Of a DNA stretch of 64,000 bases, positions 34,828 to 43,478 are shown piece by piece. A program made the position numbers and the translations under genes. The notes under the pieces are model-generated. The model searched no databases. It saw nothing but the letters and a program-made list of their open reading frames with translations, and had not been told where the DNA came from. The DNA comes from Kaistella gelatinilytica (GTDB lineage: Bacteria > Bacteroidota > Bacteroidia > Flavobacteriales > Weeksellaceae). Each line of letters starts with the position of its first letter. Position 1 is the stretch's first letter. The stretch is from NCBI RefSeq assembly GCF_015679325.1, contig NZ_JADPVI010000002.1, positions 610,798-674,797 of the forward strand, in the 5' to 3' direction.

Positions 34828-35499
34828 ATGAAAAAATTCTATTCTTTGCTGGTAGCACTATTATTAACTGCTACAGTGAGTGCACAATTAACTACTCAAG
34901 TTACTTCACCCGGAGTATTTAAAATCACCTATGGTGCTGCAAACGATTACACGATCTACTCCCCCGGATTTGAAGTACCAACATTTTACGTTCATTGTTT
35001 CGTAAATGCTGCTGACAATACTACAGGATCTGCATTCGAAGATGCGTGGTCTAACTCTACAGTGACGATGAACTGGGATGCCGTTGCAATGGCTTATGTG
35101 GGAATTATCGATTTGAACAGCAAAATGTTTACTCAAACTGGTGCAAAAATTCCTGCCGGAACTACTGTTAATAAAGTAGGTATGGTATTCAAAAATTTGC
35201 AGAATGGCGCAGACTTTCAATCAGGTGATCTGGTTGCTAACGGACCAACAACCATCATTACATTAGGAGTTTCCGGAACAACTTTAAAAGCAAAGTCTTC
35301 AGTTGTAAACGGTCAGTTGCGAACTGCATTATCTGGTAGTTTATCTCTTGAAATCTATGAAATGAGTGGTAAACTTGTCAATTCTTTCAAAGCGAATTCT
35401 AACGGAAACGCAATTGATTTAAATGTAAATAAAGCTGGGATCTATTTGGTGAAGATCACAAATGGTTCTAACAGCGAAGTGGTGAAATTTGCAAAATAA
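34828..35499 (+). CDS. Small T9SS-exported protein of unknown function
   Basis: A 223-residue protein with a signal peptide ('FYSLLVALLLTATVSAQ', cleaved near residue 20), a beta-rich domain of about 125 residues ('FKITYGAANDYTIYSPG', 'TVTMNWDAVAMAYVGIIDL', 'NKVGMVFKNLQNG') and a C-terminal type A T9SS sorting domain (about 155-223, ending 'GIYLVKITNGSNSEVVKFAK'). The central domain has the look of a small carbohydrate- or adhesion-type beta sandwich, but I cannot name the family. It is a single gene with promoter and terminator, expected to be surface-attached or released. Confidence 0.8.
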   Translation: MKKFYSLLVALLLTATVSAQLTTQVTSPGVFKITYGAANDYTIYSPGFEVPTFYVHCFVNAADNTTGSAFEDAWSNSTVTMNWDAVAMAYVGIIDLNSKMFTQTGAKIPAGTTVNKVGMVFKNLQNGADFQSGDLVANGPTTIITLGVSGTTLKAKSSVVNGQLRTALSGSLSLEIYEMSGKLVNSFKANSNGNAIDLNVNKAGIYLVKITNGSNSEVVKFAK

Positions 35500-35520
35500 T
35501 TTCTATCACAAATAATTTTT

Positions 35521-35549
35521 AAAGACTGCTTTCTGAGCGGTCTTTTTTT
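35521..35549 (+). terminator. Terminator of the small T9SS protein gene
   Basis: AAGACTGCT and AGCGGTCTT (one G-T pair) with a 5-nt loop, followed by T8. Confidence 0.85.
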
Positions 35550-35571
35550 TGATTACATCGCTCAAAAACCA

Positions 35572-35579
35572 TAAATTTG
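35572..35579 (+). promoter_or_regulatory. Predicted -7 box of the HU-CCDC81 gene
   Basis: TAAATTTG ends 7 nt before the ATG at 35587, implying an almost leaderless transcript. Confidence 0.55.
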
Positions 35580-35586
35580 TCGCAAT

Positions 35587-36366
35587 ATGAATTTTTCTCA
35601 ACTTCTTCTGGAATTTTTACAGAAACATGGCAGCGTTTCCGTTCCCGGTTTCGGAATATTTTACCTGAAAAATACCAATGCGATTGTTGATCAATCATGC
35701 AAAAGTATTTTACCACCTGGAAAAGAAGTCGCTTTCCGAAATGATTCTGGTGATAAAGGACAAGATTTCATTCAGTTTCTTTCTGCGCAAAGAAGCATTT
35801 CAGAATTAGAAGCCGAAATCGAGATCAGAAAACAGGTTACTTTCTGGAATTCCACACTGGAAAAAGAGGGAAAACTTTCGTTAGAAAATCTTGGAACCTT
35901 TTTTCTTGACGACAGCAAAATTCATTTTACGGGAAACAGAACCGAAAATCTTTCCCCCGATTTCTACGGTCTCGAAGAAATAACGATTTCGGAAATTAAA
36001 AATGTAAAGGTTAAAGCTGAGAATAATTCTTCTGAAAAATCATATCAATTCAGCAAGTCAATTTATTGGGTTCTTCCTTTAGTGATCGGTGTTTTAGCCT
36101 TGACTTATTTTGGGATCACGCAACCGGAGAAAATTTTTGGCAGAAAATCTTTTAATGATGATTTCAACAAAAAACCGGTCGAAAAAATTAAAAAAGATTC
36201 TGTTAAAATAGATTCCACAAAATTGTCAGCTGCTAAATTAGATTCGTTAAAAACCGATTCTATTCAATCTGTAATCATCTCTCCAAAAGCTCCGGTTAAA
36301 AAATGGAGTTCTAAAAAATATTCAAATTCTAAATGGAAAAAAGCAAAAAAGCCTCAGAATCGTTAA
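35587..36366 (+). CDS. HU-CCDC81-type membrane-anchored protein
   Basis: The N-terminal half holds two HU-like domains of the bacterial CCDC81 type: 'FLQKHGSVSVPGFGIFYLKN' (about 10-29), then 'NSTLEKEGKLSLENLGTFFL' (about 90-109). Each has the short 'v.vpgfG.F' beta-arm pattern. One membrane segment follows ('YWVLPLVIGVLALTYFGIT', about 158-176), then a Lys/Ser-rich tail of about 80 residues. In many Bacteroidota the tail ends in a peptidoglycan-binding SPOR domain; here no SPOR domain is seen. The HU-like part is cytosolic and the tail periplasmic. The role is uncertain and may link DNA or cytoskeleton to the envelope. The 3' end overlaps the thioesterase gene by 34 nt. Confidence 0.85.
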   Translation: MNFSQLLLEFLQKHGSVSVPGFGIFYLKNTNAIVDQSCKSILPPGKEVAFRNDSGDKGQDFIQFLSAQRSISELEAEIEIRKQVTFWNSTLEKEGKLSLENLGTFFLDDSKIHFTGNRTENLSPDFYGLEEITISEIKNVKVKAENNSSEKSYQFSKSIYWVLPLVIGVLALTYFGITQPEKIFGRKSFNDDFNKKPVEKIKKDSVKIDSTKLSAAKLDSLKTDSIQSVIISPKAPVKKWSSKKYSNSKWKKAKKPQNR

Positions 36367-36848
36367 CTATTATGACGAATATCGTTTTACCGAACGAAAC
36401 CAATTCTTTACGAAATCTTTTTGGTGGCGAACTGCTCGCAAAAATGGACCGCTGCGCTTCAATTTCTGCGGCAAGACACTGCGAGAGACGTGTTGTAACT
36501 GCTTCTGTAAATCATGTCTCCTTCGATCATCCCATTCCGGAAGGCGGAATTGTAGTGCTGGAATCAAAAGTTTCGCGCGCCTTCTCAACCTCCATGGAAA
36601 TTTATGTAGATGTTTGGTTAGATGATCCTATCAATCATAAAAGAATTCACACGAACTCAGGAATTTATACTTTTGTTGCAGTTGACGAATTCAACCGACC
36701 AATTCCGATCCCAAAAATGGAACCCGAAACTGAGGAAGAAAAATCGAGGTTTGAAGCTGCATTGCGTAGAAAAGAACTGTCATTAATTCTTTCAGGAAGA
36801 ATGAAAGCTGCAGATTCTGTGGAACTAAAGAAATTATTCGGCAGTTGA
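36333..36848 (+). CDS. Acyl-CoA thioesterase (hotdog fold)
   Basis: A 171-residue hotdog-fold thioesterase of the YciA/BACH group, which hydrolyses acyl-CoA to free acid and CoA. The family motif 'NLFGGELLAKMDRCASISAA' (about 29-48) contains the catalytic aspartate, and 'VTASVNHVSFDHPIPEGGIV' follows. I accept the ATG at 36333 inside the preceding gene because relatives also carry 10-15 residues ('MEKSKKASESLTIMTNIVLP') before the core; ATG 36372 is the alternative. The long overlap suggests translational coupling to the HU-CCDC81 gene. Confidence 0.9.
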   Translation: MEKSKKASESLTIMTNIVLPNETNSLRNLFGGELLAKMDRCASISAARHCERRVVTASVNHVSFDHPIPEGGIVVLESKVSRAFSTSMEIYVDVWLDDPINHKRIHTNSGIYTFVAVDEFNRPIPIPKMEPETEEEKSRFEAALRRKELSLILSGRMKAADSVELKKLFGS

Positions 36849-36866
36849 TATTTTTAAAAATACAAA

Positions 36867-37802
36867 ATGAAAATCCTTCTTCTCGATAAAAATCATCCGT
36901 TGATCACGGAACAACTTTCTGCGAAAGGATTTTTGCTGGAAGAAGATTTTAATTCAACTTACAATGAAGTTTTAAAAAAGATCGCGACTTATGATGGTAT
37001 AATTATCAGAAGTCGAATTCCCATTGATAAAAATTTCATTGAACACGGCGAAAATTTAAAATTTATCGCGCGAGTTGGAGCCGGAATGGAAAACATCGAT
37101 GTTGAATTTGCAAAAAAATCTGGAATAAAACTGATCAGCTCTCCGGAAGGAAACCGCGATTCTGTGGCGGAACATGTTTTGGGAATGCTTCTCATTTTAA
37201 TGAACCGACTTTTTATCGCTTCTAGTGAAGTTAAAAATGGAATCTGGAAACGCGAAGAAAATCGGGGCGACGAACTTTTGGGAAAAACTTTTGGCATTAT
37301 TGGCTACGGAAACATGGGAAAAGCGGTCGCGAAAAGACTTTCAGGTTTTGGAGTGAAAGTGATTTTTCATGATATTATTCCAGATCTATCAAATGAATTT
37401 GGCACTCAGGTTTCCTTGGAAACTTTACAAAAAGAAGCTGATATTTTGAGTTTGCATCTTCCAATAACTCCTGAAACTCATTATATAATTGATGAAGATT
37501 TCATTTCAAAGATGGCAAAAGATTTCTATTTCGTCAATACTGCGAGAGGAAAAAATGTAAAAACGAGCGATTTAATTGAAGCAATAAAATCCGGTAAAAT
37601 AAAAGGTGCCGCTCTTGACGTTCTGGAATTCGAGAAATCATCATTTGAAAATATAGAATCGGAGAATGAAGACTTACAATATCTTTTACACTCCGAAAAA
37701 GCGATCTTAACACCTCATATCGGAGGCTGGACCATACAAAGCAAGGAAAAATTAGCGCAGGTTATTGTAGATAAAATTTTATCTGACTTTTGGCAGTCTT
37801 AA
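36867..37802 (+). CDS. D-2-hydroxyacid dehydrogenase (SerA-like, without ACT domain)
   Basis: A 311-residue NAD-dependent dehydrogenase. The Rossmann motif 'FGIIGYGNMGKAVAKRL' (143-159) and the substrate region 'ARVGAGMENIDVEFA' (68-82) are clear. The catalytic set is R in 'VNTARGKNV', a downstream Glu and His in 'LTPHIGGWT'. It resembles phosphoglycerate dehydrogenase, the first step of serine synthesis, but it lacks the C-terminal ACT regulatory domain, and no serC is next to it. It could act on another 2-hydroxyacid. A terminator follows. Confidence 0.85.
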   Translation: MKILLLDKNHPLITEQLSAKGFLLEEDFNSTYNEVLKKIATYDGIIIRSRIPIDKNFIEHGENLKFIARVGAGMENIDVEFAKKSGIKLISSPEGNRDSVAEHVLGMLLILMNRLFIASSEVKNGIWKREENRGDELLGKTFGIIGYGNMGKAVAKRLSGFGVKVIFHDIIPDLSNEFGTQVSLETLQKEADILSLHLPITPETHYIIDEDFISKMAKDFYFVNTARGKNVKTSDLIEAIKSGKIKGAALDVLEFEKSSFENIESENEDLQYLLHSEKAILTPHIGGWTIQSKEKLAQVIVDKILSDFWQS

Positions 37803-37828
37803 CAAATCTTTATGATTGCCGTCTTATA

Positions 37829-37865
37829 AAATCTTCGCAGAATCTCTTATATTGCGGAGATTTTT
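37829..37865 (+). terminator. Terminator after the dehydrogenase gene
   Basis: An 11-bp stem, AAATCTTCGCA and TGCGGAGATTT with one G-T pair and a 13-nt loop, ends in T5. Confidence 0.65.
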
Positions 37866-37882
37866 AGTTCAAAAACCTTTAA

Positions 37883-39163
37883 ATGAAATTTTTACAGCGC
37901 TTCTTTTTTATCTTATTTTCTGGCTTCATGTTGTTTTCCTGCAAAAAAGACAACAAAAAAAATGAAGATGCAAAAACCACCTTACCCAATTACAGCAACA
38001 TCAATCTTGACGATATTTTCAAAAGGAAAGACAACCATCTTGATAACCAGGATTCTATTGTTGCAACCATTGATCAATATTATAAAAACGTTTGGGAGAA
38101 AGGCGATTTGTGGGGCGGGTTTTTAGTTGCGAAAGGCGATAAAATTCTTTACGAGCATTACAGGGGTTTTGCGCAGGATAATAAGCAGGAGCCGATCAAT
38201 GATACCGTTGCACTGCATGTTGCATCTATTTCTAAAACATTGACGGCAATGGCAACAATGAAATTAATTGAAGCCGGAAAAATAAAGCTGAATGATCCTT
38301 TAACAAAGTATTTCCCCAAATTTCCGTACCCAAAAGTGACCGTTTTTACTCTTCTGTCGCAGAGAAGTGGTTTGCCAAAATATGAATATCTCATTGAAAA
38401 ATTAAAACCCGAACCTGCTGAATATCACAAGAAATATCTGACCAATCAGGACATCTTAAATCTGCTTATCCGTTATAAACCAGAACTTGCCCGCGAAACC
38501 AACACCGGTTTTATGTATTGCAACACAAATTATGCACTCCTGGCTTTATTGATCGAAAAAACTACGAAAACCCCATTTCCAGAGGCAATGCAACAAATTG
38601 TTTTTCGACCTTTGAAGATGAAAAACACTTATATATTTAAGGAGAAAGATACTTTAACCGCTGCAAAATCTTTTTTCCAGCGTGGACCGAAAGTTTATCC
38701 TTATGATCGGCTGGATCTAATTTATGGTGATAAAAATGTTTATACCACTCCACGTGATCTGCTCAATTTCTCGAAAGCCATGTTCGCCAAAAATTTCCTT
38801 CGAAGCGACATTCAGGAAAAGATCTTTGAACCTTACAGCAACGAAAAGGCTGGAATCAATAATTATGGAATAGGCTTCCGTATGAAAATCTTTGATAATG
38901 GCGAAAAACTTACTTATCACAATGGTTGGTGGCACGGAACAAATTCCGTGTTTGCTCATTTATTAAAATCAAATGTTACCATTATTGCGATCGGAAATAA
39001 ATATTCCGGCAGAGTTTATACTGCTTTGGCACTTTCCGGACTTTTTGAAGATTTCCCTTTTGAAACTGCGAAACTTCAGAAAGACATGAATGAAAATGAC
39101 AGCGTAAAAAACTCCTCCGGAAAAGCTGCGCAGAAAGAAACTAATGATTCGTACAGTGAATAA
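37883..39163 (+). CDS. Lipoprotein serine hydrolase (beta-lactamase/class C PBP family)
   Basis: The signal peptide ends in a lipobox ('GFMLFSCKK', Cys about residue 20), so the protein is lipid-anchored. The catalytic S115-I-S-K118 motif ('VASISKTLTAM') and 'YCNTNYALLA' (the YxN element) identify the class C beta-lactamase/DD-peptidase fold. The third element is probably 'HNGWWHG'. Such stand-alone proteins are usually esterases or D-amino-acid peptidases, not resistance enzymes. The polar tail of about 30 residues is low complexity. Substrate unknown. Confidence 0.88.
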   Translation: MKFLQRFFFILFSGFMLFSCKKDNKKNEDAKTTLPNYSNINLDDIFKRKDNHLDNQDSIVATIDQYYKNVWEKGDLWGGFLVAKGDKILYEHYRGFAQDNKQEPINDTVALHVASISKTLTAMATMKLIEAGKIKLNDPLTKYFPKFPYPKVTVFTLLSQRSGLPKYEYLIEKLKPEPAEYHKKYLTNQDILNLLIRYKPELARETNTGFMYCNTNYALLALLIEKTTKTPFPEAMQQIVFRPLKMKNTYIFKEKDTLTAAKSFFQRGPKVYPYDRLDLIYGDKNVYTTPRDLLNFSKAMFAKNFLRSDIQEKIFEPYSNEKAGINNYGIGFRMKIFDNGEKLTYHNGWWHGTNSVFAHLLKSNVTIIAIGNKYSGRVYTALALSGLFEDFPFETAKLQKDMNENDSVKNSSGKAAQKETNDSYSE

Positions 39164-39169
39164 TTTTCT

Positions 39170-39177
39170 TAATTTTG
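39170..39177 (+). promoter_or_regulatory. Predicted -7 box of the Ig-like lipoprotein gene
   Basis: TAATTTTG fits TAnnTTTG, 14 nt before the ATG. Confidence 0.5.
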
Positions 39178-39191
39178 TTTAAAATTCATCA

Positions 39192-40880
39192 ATGAAGAAA
39201 ATTTTCTTTCTTTTAATTCTCAGTTTTTTAATTTTTTCCTGTGCCCGTGTTGGTTCACCCGTGGGAGGCGCAAAAGATACGATCCCGCCGAAGGTTGTTT
39301 CTACCAATATCGATTCTTCCAGAGTTAACGTTCCGAGAAACATTAAAGAGCTACGCATTGATTTTGATGAATATATCACTTTAAAAGACATTAATAAACA
39401 GCTGATCATTTCGCCGCCGCTGAAGAAGATGAAAAAGATCCTTCCCTCCGGAATGGCCAATAAATATCTCCTCATCAAATGGGACGATACGTTGCAGGCA
39501 AATACCACTTACAATTTTAATTTCGGAAATTCTATCGTTGATAACAACGAGAATAATGCCCTGAAATATTACAATTTCGCTTTTTCTACAGGTGATAAAA
39601 TAGATGATCTTTACGTTAGTGGTGAGCTGAAAAGTCCAATTGCCGACACCAAGAATAAAACAGAAGAAACCAACTTGGTAGTGGGACTTTACCAGGTCAA
39701 AGATTCTATGGATTACCGGCAGAAACCTTATTATATTAACAAAGCAGATCCCGATGGGTATTTTGAACTCAATTATTTATCGCCCGGAAAATATCGACTT
39801 TTAGCTTTTGAAGACACCAATTCAAATTCTGTTTATGACGCTGGGAAAGAAAAAGTGGGTTTTTTGAAAGACGAAATTGTTTTGGATAAAAGTATTTCTG
39901 GTTTAAAGGTCAATTTATACCCTTCCAAAAAACCCTTGAAATATCAGGAAATGAAAGAAGCTCCGGGAGGAATTTTGATGACTTTTGAAGGGAATCCTGA
40001 TGCAGTAAAAGTTCTTTCGGTCAGCGAAAAACTTCAGGATTACAAGGTGACGCATTCACCAAAGTCAGATTCGATCAATATTTGGTTCGATGCTAAAAAA
40101 CAAAATCTCGGAATTGACACAAGTGAAAATCTAAAATTCAGTTATGATGATGGTATAAAAAAAGATACCGTCTCCGTTTTTTATCGCTACAACAAGAAAA
40201 ATGAAATGTCCGTGACGAATAACAGCGGCAATTTATTGGCACCCAATGAAGATTTCGTCATCACTTCGAATTATTTCGTAGATAAAATTCAACCCGAAAA
40301 ATGGACTCTGGTTTCAGACAGCATTGCTCAGGAATTTACAGCAAAAATAGGGGACAAAAACCCTTATGAAATTAAAATTAAATCCAACTTTAAAGAAGGT
40401 AAAAAATATTCGCTGACGGTACCAAAAGGAACTGTTTCCTCCTTTTTCGAAAATACAACTGTCTCAAAACGTTTTGATTTTGAAGCCGATAAGTCTGAGA
40501 AATACGGTTCTTTAATAGTAACACTTCAAAATGCACCTGCCGAAAAATTCTGGTTTCAATTGCTCAATGAAAGTGGAATTGTTGCCTATTCGAGATATGG
40601 AAAAGAAGAAACACTGACTTTCAAAACTTTAAAACCCGGAAAATATCAAATTAGAATTCTGGTTGATAACAATGAGAACGGCATCTGGGATTCTGCTGAT
40701 TTTAAAGAGGGAATTTTCGCAGAAGATGTTTTTGTTTACGCGAAAAAAATTGAAGTCAGACCGCTTTGGGAAATTCGTGAAACCTGGGACATCCAAGCGA
40801 AAGAGGAAATTCCACCTGTGAAAAGCGCCGTTGAGGAAAAAACAACAATTCCTGCAAAAACCGACTTACCTAAAAAATAG
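39192..40880 (+). CDS. Ig-like domain lipoprotein
   Basis: A 562-residue lipoprotein with lipobox 'LIFSCARVG' (Cys near residue 17) and the characteristic start 'GSPVGGAKDTIPP'. The first 110 residues form a bacterial Ig-like (Big_5) domain: 'IDFDEYITLKDINKQLIISP', 'NTTYNFNFGNSIVD'. The rest is a run of beta-sandwich units, including two of the SpaA/carboxypeptidase-regulatory type with 'YLSPGKYRLLAFEDTNSNSV' and 'LKPGKYQIRILVDNNENGIW'. Each carries a Ca-binding-like D-x-N-x-N loop. It is a conserved Bacteroidota outer-membrane lipoprotein of unknown role. Co-directional with, and 2 nt before, the haem-binding gene. Confidence 0.85.
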   Translation: MKKIFFLLILSFLIFSCARVGSPVGGAKDTIPPKVVSTNIDSSRVNVPRNIKELRIDFDEYITLKDINKQLIISPPLKKMKKILPSGMANKYLLIKWDDTLQANTTYNFNFGNSIVDNNENNALKYYNFAFSTGDKIDDLYVSGELKSPIADTKNKTEETNLVVGLYQVKDSMDYRQKPYYINKADPDGYFELNYLSPGKYRLLAFEDTNSNSVYDAGKEKVGFLKDEIVLDKSISGLKVNLYPSKKPLKYQEMKEAPGGILMTFEGNPDAVKVLSVSEKLQDYKVTHSPKSDSINIWFDAKKQNLGIDTSENLKFSYDDGIKKDTVSVFYRYNKKNEMSVTNNSGNLLAPNEDFVITSNYFVDKIQPEKWTLVSDSIAQEFTAKIGDKNPYEIKIKSNFKEGKKYSLTVPKGTVSSFFENTTVSKRFDFEADKSEKYGSLIVTLQNAPAEKFWFQLLNESGIVAYSRYGKEETLTFKTLKPGKYQIRILVDNNENGIWDSADFKEGIFAEDVFVYAKKIEVRPLWEIRETWDIQAKEEIPPVKSAVEEKTTIPAKTDLPKK

Positions 40881-40882
40881 TA

Positions 40883-41341
40883 ATGAAAACTTTTAAAAAT
40901 ATTCTCTACTGGTTTCTAATTGCAATTGCTTTAATTCAATTTATTCCGGTAAACAGAGTGAATAAACCGGTGGATCAAAAAGTGAATTTCGTGAATGTTC
41001 TCGCAACTCCGGGGAATGTGCAGGCAATTTTAAAAAAAGCTTGCTACGACTGCCACAGCAACGAAACAATTTATCCTGATTATGCGTATGTTGCGCCAAT
41101 TTCCTGGTCCATCAAAAATCATATTACTAAAGGTCGAGAGCATCTCAACTTTTCTGAGTGGGGAACTTTTAACAAAGATCTGAAGAAAAATATGCTCGAA
41201 AATTCTGCGAAATCGATAAAGGATTATTCAATGCCACTTGGAGCCTATATTAATAAACATCCGAAAGCCAACCTAACGAAAGCAGAAAGGGTTTTATTGA
41301 GCGATTATTTTGAGGGGATTTTACAATCAGGGAATTACTAG
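40883..41341 (+). CDS. Haem-binding-domain (c-type CxxCH) membrane protein
   Basis: A 152-residue protein with one N-terminal membrane anchor ('ILYWFLIAIALIQFIPV') and a periplasmic domain carrying one c-type haem site, 'CYDCHSNET' (near residues 54-62). The downstream 'YPDYAYVAPISWSIKNHI' and 'HLNFSEW' are typical of the haem-binding domain family (Haem_bd) of Bacteroidota. Likely an electron-transfer or sensing protein; its partner is not evident. It begins 2 nt after the preceding lipoprotein gene, so the two are cotranscribed. Confidence 0.88.
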   Translation: MKTFKNILYWFLIAIALIQFIPVNRVNKPVDQKVNFVNVLATPGNVQAILKKACYDCHSNETIYPDYAYVAPISWSIKNHITKGREHLNFSEWGTFNKDLKKNMLENSAKSIKDYSMPLGAYINKHPKANLTKAERVLLSDYFEGILQSGNY

Positions 41342-41396
41342 ATTCGGTTAAAAACCCTAAAAACAGCTAATTCTAAAAGAAAAATTCTTTAAGATT

Positions 41397-41726
41397 CTAC
41401 TGACGAGTAACTCTGGGTCTGTTAAAAATTGATAGAATTACACCTGCAAAAAGACCGATCGTTTTCAGCATTCCAAACTGCGACTCTTTCGGCAAAAACG
41501 CTCCGATTATACACAAAGCTGCTGCAGCGTACATTGGGTACAACAGGTTTTTATTTGATAAAGTTGGTGCCTGAAAAAAGAAGCTGACTCCTATTAAAAT
41601 GTAAAATAATTTGTTGTAAAGTAAATCGTTGATTGCGGGCGTAAACAGATTAAAAAATCCTACTACCAGACACAGAATTGCTGCGATTGATAATATTCCC
41701 TGAATTGCTTGAGTATTGGTTTTCAT
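41397..41726 (-). CDS. Small four-helix membrane protein
   Basis: A 109-residue protein with four predicted membrane segments ('ILSIAAILCLVVGFFNLF', 'KLFYILIGVSFFFQAP', 'MYAAAALCIIGAFLP', 'TIGLFAGVILSIF'). I do not recognise a family. It follows the alpha/beta hydrolase gene on the same strand with a 3-nt gap and so belongs to the panB unit. Function unknown. Confidence 0.7.
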   Translation of the reverse strand: MKTNTQAIQGILSIAAILCLVVGFFNLFTPAINDLLYNKLFYILIGVSFFFQAPTLSNKNLLYPMYAAAALCIIGAFLPKESQFGMLKTIGLFAGVILSIFNRPRVTRQ

Positions 41727-41729
41727 TTT

Positions 41730-42578
41730 TTATTTTTTTTGATTAAAAAGCCATTTTGGTATTGCATCTACGAGTTGCGCAGATAAAATGTTGTTGTGAT
41801 ATTTGTCTTTAAATTCCCAAAAGAGAACTTGTCCTTTGTCCTTCATTTCCTCGTAAAATCTAATATTACTTTGAGGTAAATTATCCGTATCTAAACTTCC
41901 GTGAACAATCCAGATCGGAGTTTTCAGAAGGTTGTTGTTATTATTGAATTGTGAAATTCCCGAAACATTAATTGCCGCAGCAAATAAATCAGGTCTTGTA
42001 GAAATAGCGTTTGAAGTTGTTGAGCCACCCATCGAAAATCCGATAACATAAATTCTGGAACGATCAATATTTTTTGAATTTGCCAGTGAATCAACCGACT
42101 TTAAAAACAGATCAAGATATTCATTTGATTCGGAAACCTGAACTCCACGCGTTTCATCAAGATGATAATTTGAAGAACGAACCGGGAATTGCGGAGCGAT
42201 TATAAATGTAGAATAATTCTTTCTGTTTTCCGGAAGCAGCCACATTTTAGACAAAACGCCCATTTGTGCTTTATTATCCAAACCAATTGCGCCGGAACCA
42301 TGAAAAACTACGATGAGCGGATATTTCTCGTCTGGATTAATTTTTTCCGGACTTAAAATTCGATATTTTAAAGACTCTTTTCCATTGCTGAAATGACCTT
42401 CTTTAAATTCAGAATAATCTAAACTTTTAATGAAGGAAATTCTGTCCAGACTTAGAGTTGAATCTTTCGAATCGCAGATTTCTGTCTTTGTACCAAACTG
42501 CATTTTTTGAGAAACGCAGGACTGAAAAAAACAGAAAACGAAAAGAAAAAGGGAAAATTTAATAACTTTCTTTTTCAT
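41730..42578 (-). CDS. Lipoprotein alpha/beta hydrolase (esterase-like)
   Basis: The signal peptide ends in 'CFFQSCVSQ', a lipobox. The alpha/beta-hydrolase domain has the oxyanion region '[12 protein letters not shown]', the nucleophile elbow 'GFSMGGST' and a late histidine in 'DKYHNNIL'. The layout resembles PHB-depolymerase-like and feruloyl-esterase-like peptidase/esterase proteins. The substrate is not known. Its start overlaps the panB 3' end by 20 nt, so it is translated from the panB mRNA even though it is functionally unrelated. Confidence 0.85.
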   Translation of the reverse strand: MKKKVIKFSLFLFVFCFFQSCVSQKMQFGTKTEICDSKDSTLSLDRISFIKSLDYSEFKEGHFSNGKESLKYRILSPEKINPDEKYPLIVVFHGSGAIGLDNKAQMGVLSKMWLLPENRKNYSTFIIAPQFPVRSSNYHLDETRGVQVSESNEYLDLFLKSVDSLANSKNIDRSRIYVIGFSMGGSTTSNAISTRPDLFAAAINVSGISQFNNNNNLLKTPIWIVHGSLDTDNLPQSNIRFYEEMKDKGQVLFWEFKDKYHNNILSAQLVDAIPKWLFNQKK

Positions 42579-43374
42579 TTGGAAAATCTACAGCTTTCAC
42601 ATCTTTTACAAATTCAGAAACAGCGCCGGTAATTTCGGTGTACAGATCAAGATATCTTCTTAAAAATTTTGGGGAAAAACCTTGATTCATTCCTACCATA
42701 TCGTGGTAAACAAGAACTTGTCCGTCGCAATCGGGGCCTGCTCCAATTCCAATCGTTGGAATAGAAATACTTTCTGATACTTTTTTTGCCAATGCTGCCG
42801 GAATTTTTTCTAAAACCAAAGCGAAACATCCTAATTCCTCCAGTAATTTGGCATCTTTTAATAATTTTTCGGCTTCTTCATCTTCTTTTGCACGAACTTT
42901 ATAAGTTCCGAACTGGAAAATAGATTGCGGCGTTAAACCCAAATGTCCCATAACAGGAATTCCGGCGTTCACGATTTTTCGAATTGATTCTTCAACTTCA
43001 CTTCCGCCTTCTAATTTGATGGCGTGCGCTTGAGATTCTTTCATGATTCTTACGGAAGATTCCAAAGCTTTTTCCGGATTCGACTGGTAACTTCCGAAAG
43101 GCAGATCTACCACAACCAAAGCTCTGTCAACGCCGCGTACAACGCATTGTGCGTGATAAATCATATGATCAAGCGTGATCGGTAAGGTAGTTTCAAAACC
43201 TGCCATCACATTTGAGGCTGAATCTCCCACCAAAATAGCATCAACTCCACCTGCATCTACCATTTTGGCGGTAGTGAAATCATAAGCAGTGAGCATGGTT
43301 ATTTTTTCTTTGTCGAATTTCATTTTTCGCAAAGTTTCGGTGGTGATCTTTTTTATTTCAGAATGTACAGACAT
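42559..43374 (-). CDS. panB: 3-methyl-2-oxobutanoate hydroxymethyltransferase
   Basis: First committed step of pantothenate (vitamin B5) synthesis: transfers a hydroxymethyl group from methylene-tetrahydrofolate to ketoisovalerate. The TIM-barrel signature '[20 protein letters not shown]' (about 28-47), metal-binding '[12 protein letters not shown]', '[10 protein letters not shown]' and 'IKLEGGSE' are intact, and 'GHLGLTPQS' is also typical. The length of 271 residues is standard. Other pantothenate genes are not adjacent. Its leader contains a TTGATAATTGATG tandem repeat. Confidence 0.96.
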   Translation of the reverse strand: MSVHSEIKKITTETLRKMKFDKEKITMLTAYDFTTAKMVDAGGVDAILVGDSASNVMAGFETTLPITLDHMIYHAQCVVRGVDRALVVVDLPFGSYQSNPEKALESSVRIMKESQAHAIKLEGGSEVEESIRKIVNAGIPVMGHLGLTPQSIFQFGTYKVRAKEDEEAEKLLKDAKLLEELGCFALVLEKIPAALAKKVSESISIPTIGIGAGPDCDGQVLVYHDMVGMNQGFSPKFLRRYLDLYTEITGAVSEFVKDVKAVDFPNEKESY

Positions 43375-43380
43375 GTTTTA

Positions 43381-43412
43381 GTTGATAATTGATGGTTGAT
43401 AATTGATTGATG
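43381..43412. repeat. TTGATAATTGATG tandem repeat upstream of panB
   Basis: Two near-identical units, GTTGATAATTGATG and GTTGATAATTGATTGATG, lie head to tail in the 5' leader of panB. Related low-complexity sequence sits between the TPP riboswitch and its gene. Confidence 0.7.
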
Positions 43413-43438
43413 AATGTTTAAAAATTAAATGATCAAAT

Positions 43439-43470
43439 CAAATGTATTTTCAAAGCAGTAAATCATCAAA
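43439..43470 (-). promoter_or_regulatory. Predicted panB promoter
   Basis: On the minus strand TTTG (43470-43467) and TACATTTG (43446-43439) are 20 nt apart, a good flavobacterial -33/-7 pair. Confidence 0.6.
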
Positions 43471-43478
43471 TTTTGTAA

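Noticed and set aside
37883-39163. Beta-lactamase resistance gene
   Set aside because: Only the general class C hydrolase fold is supported. Lipid anchoring and the motif context fit esterase/peptidase relatives, so no resistance claim is made.
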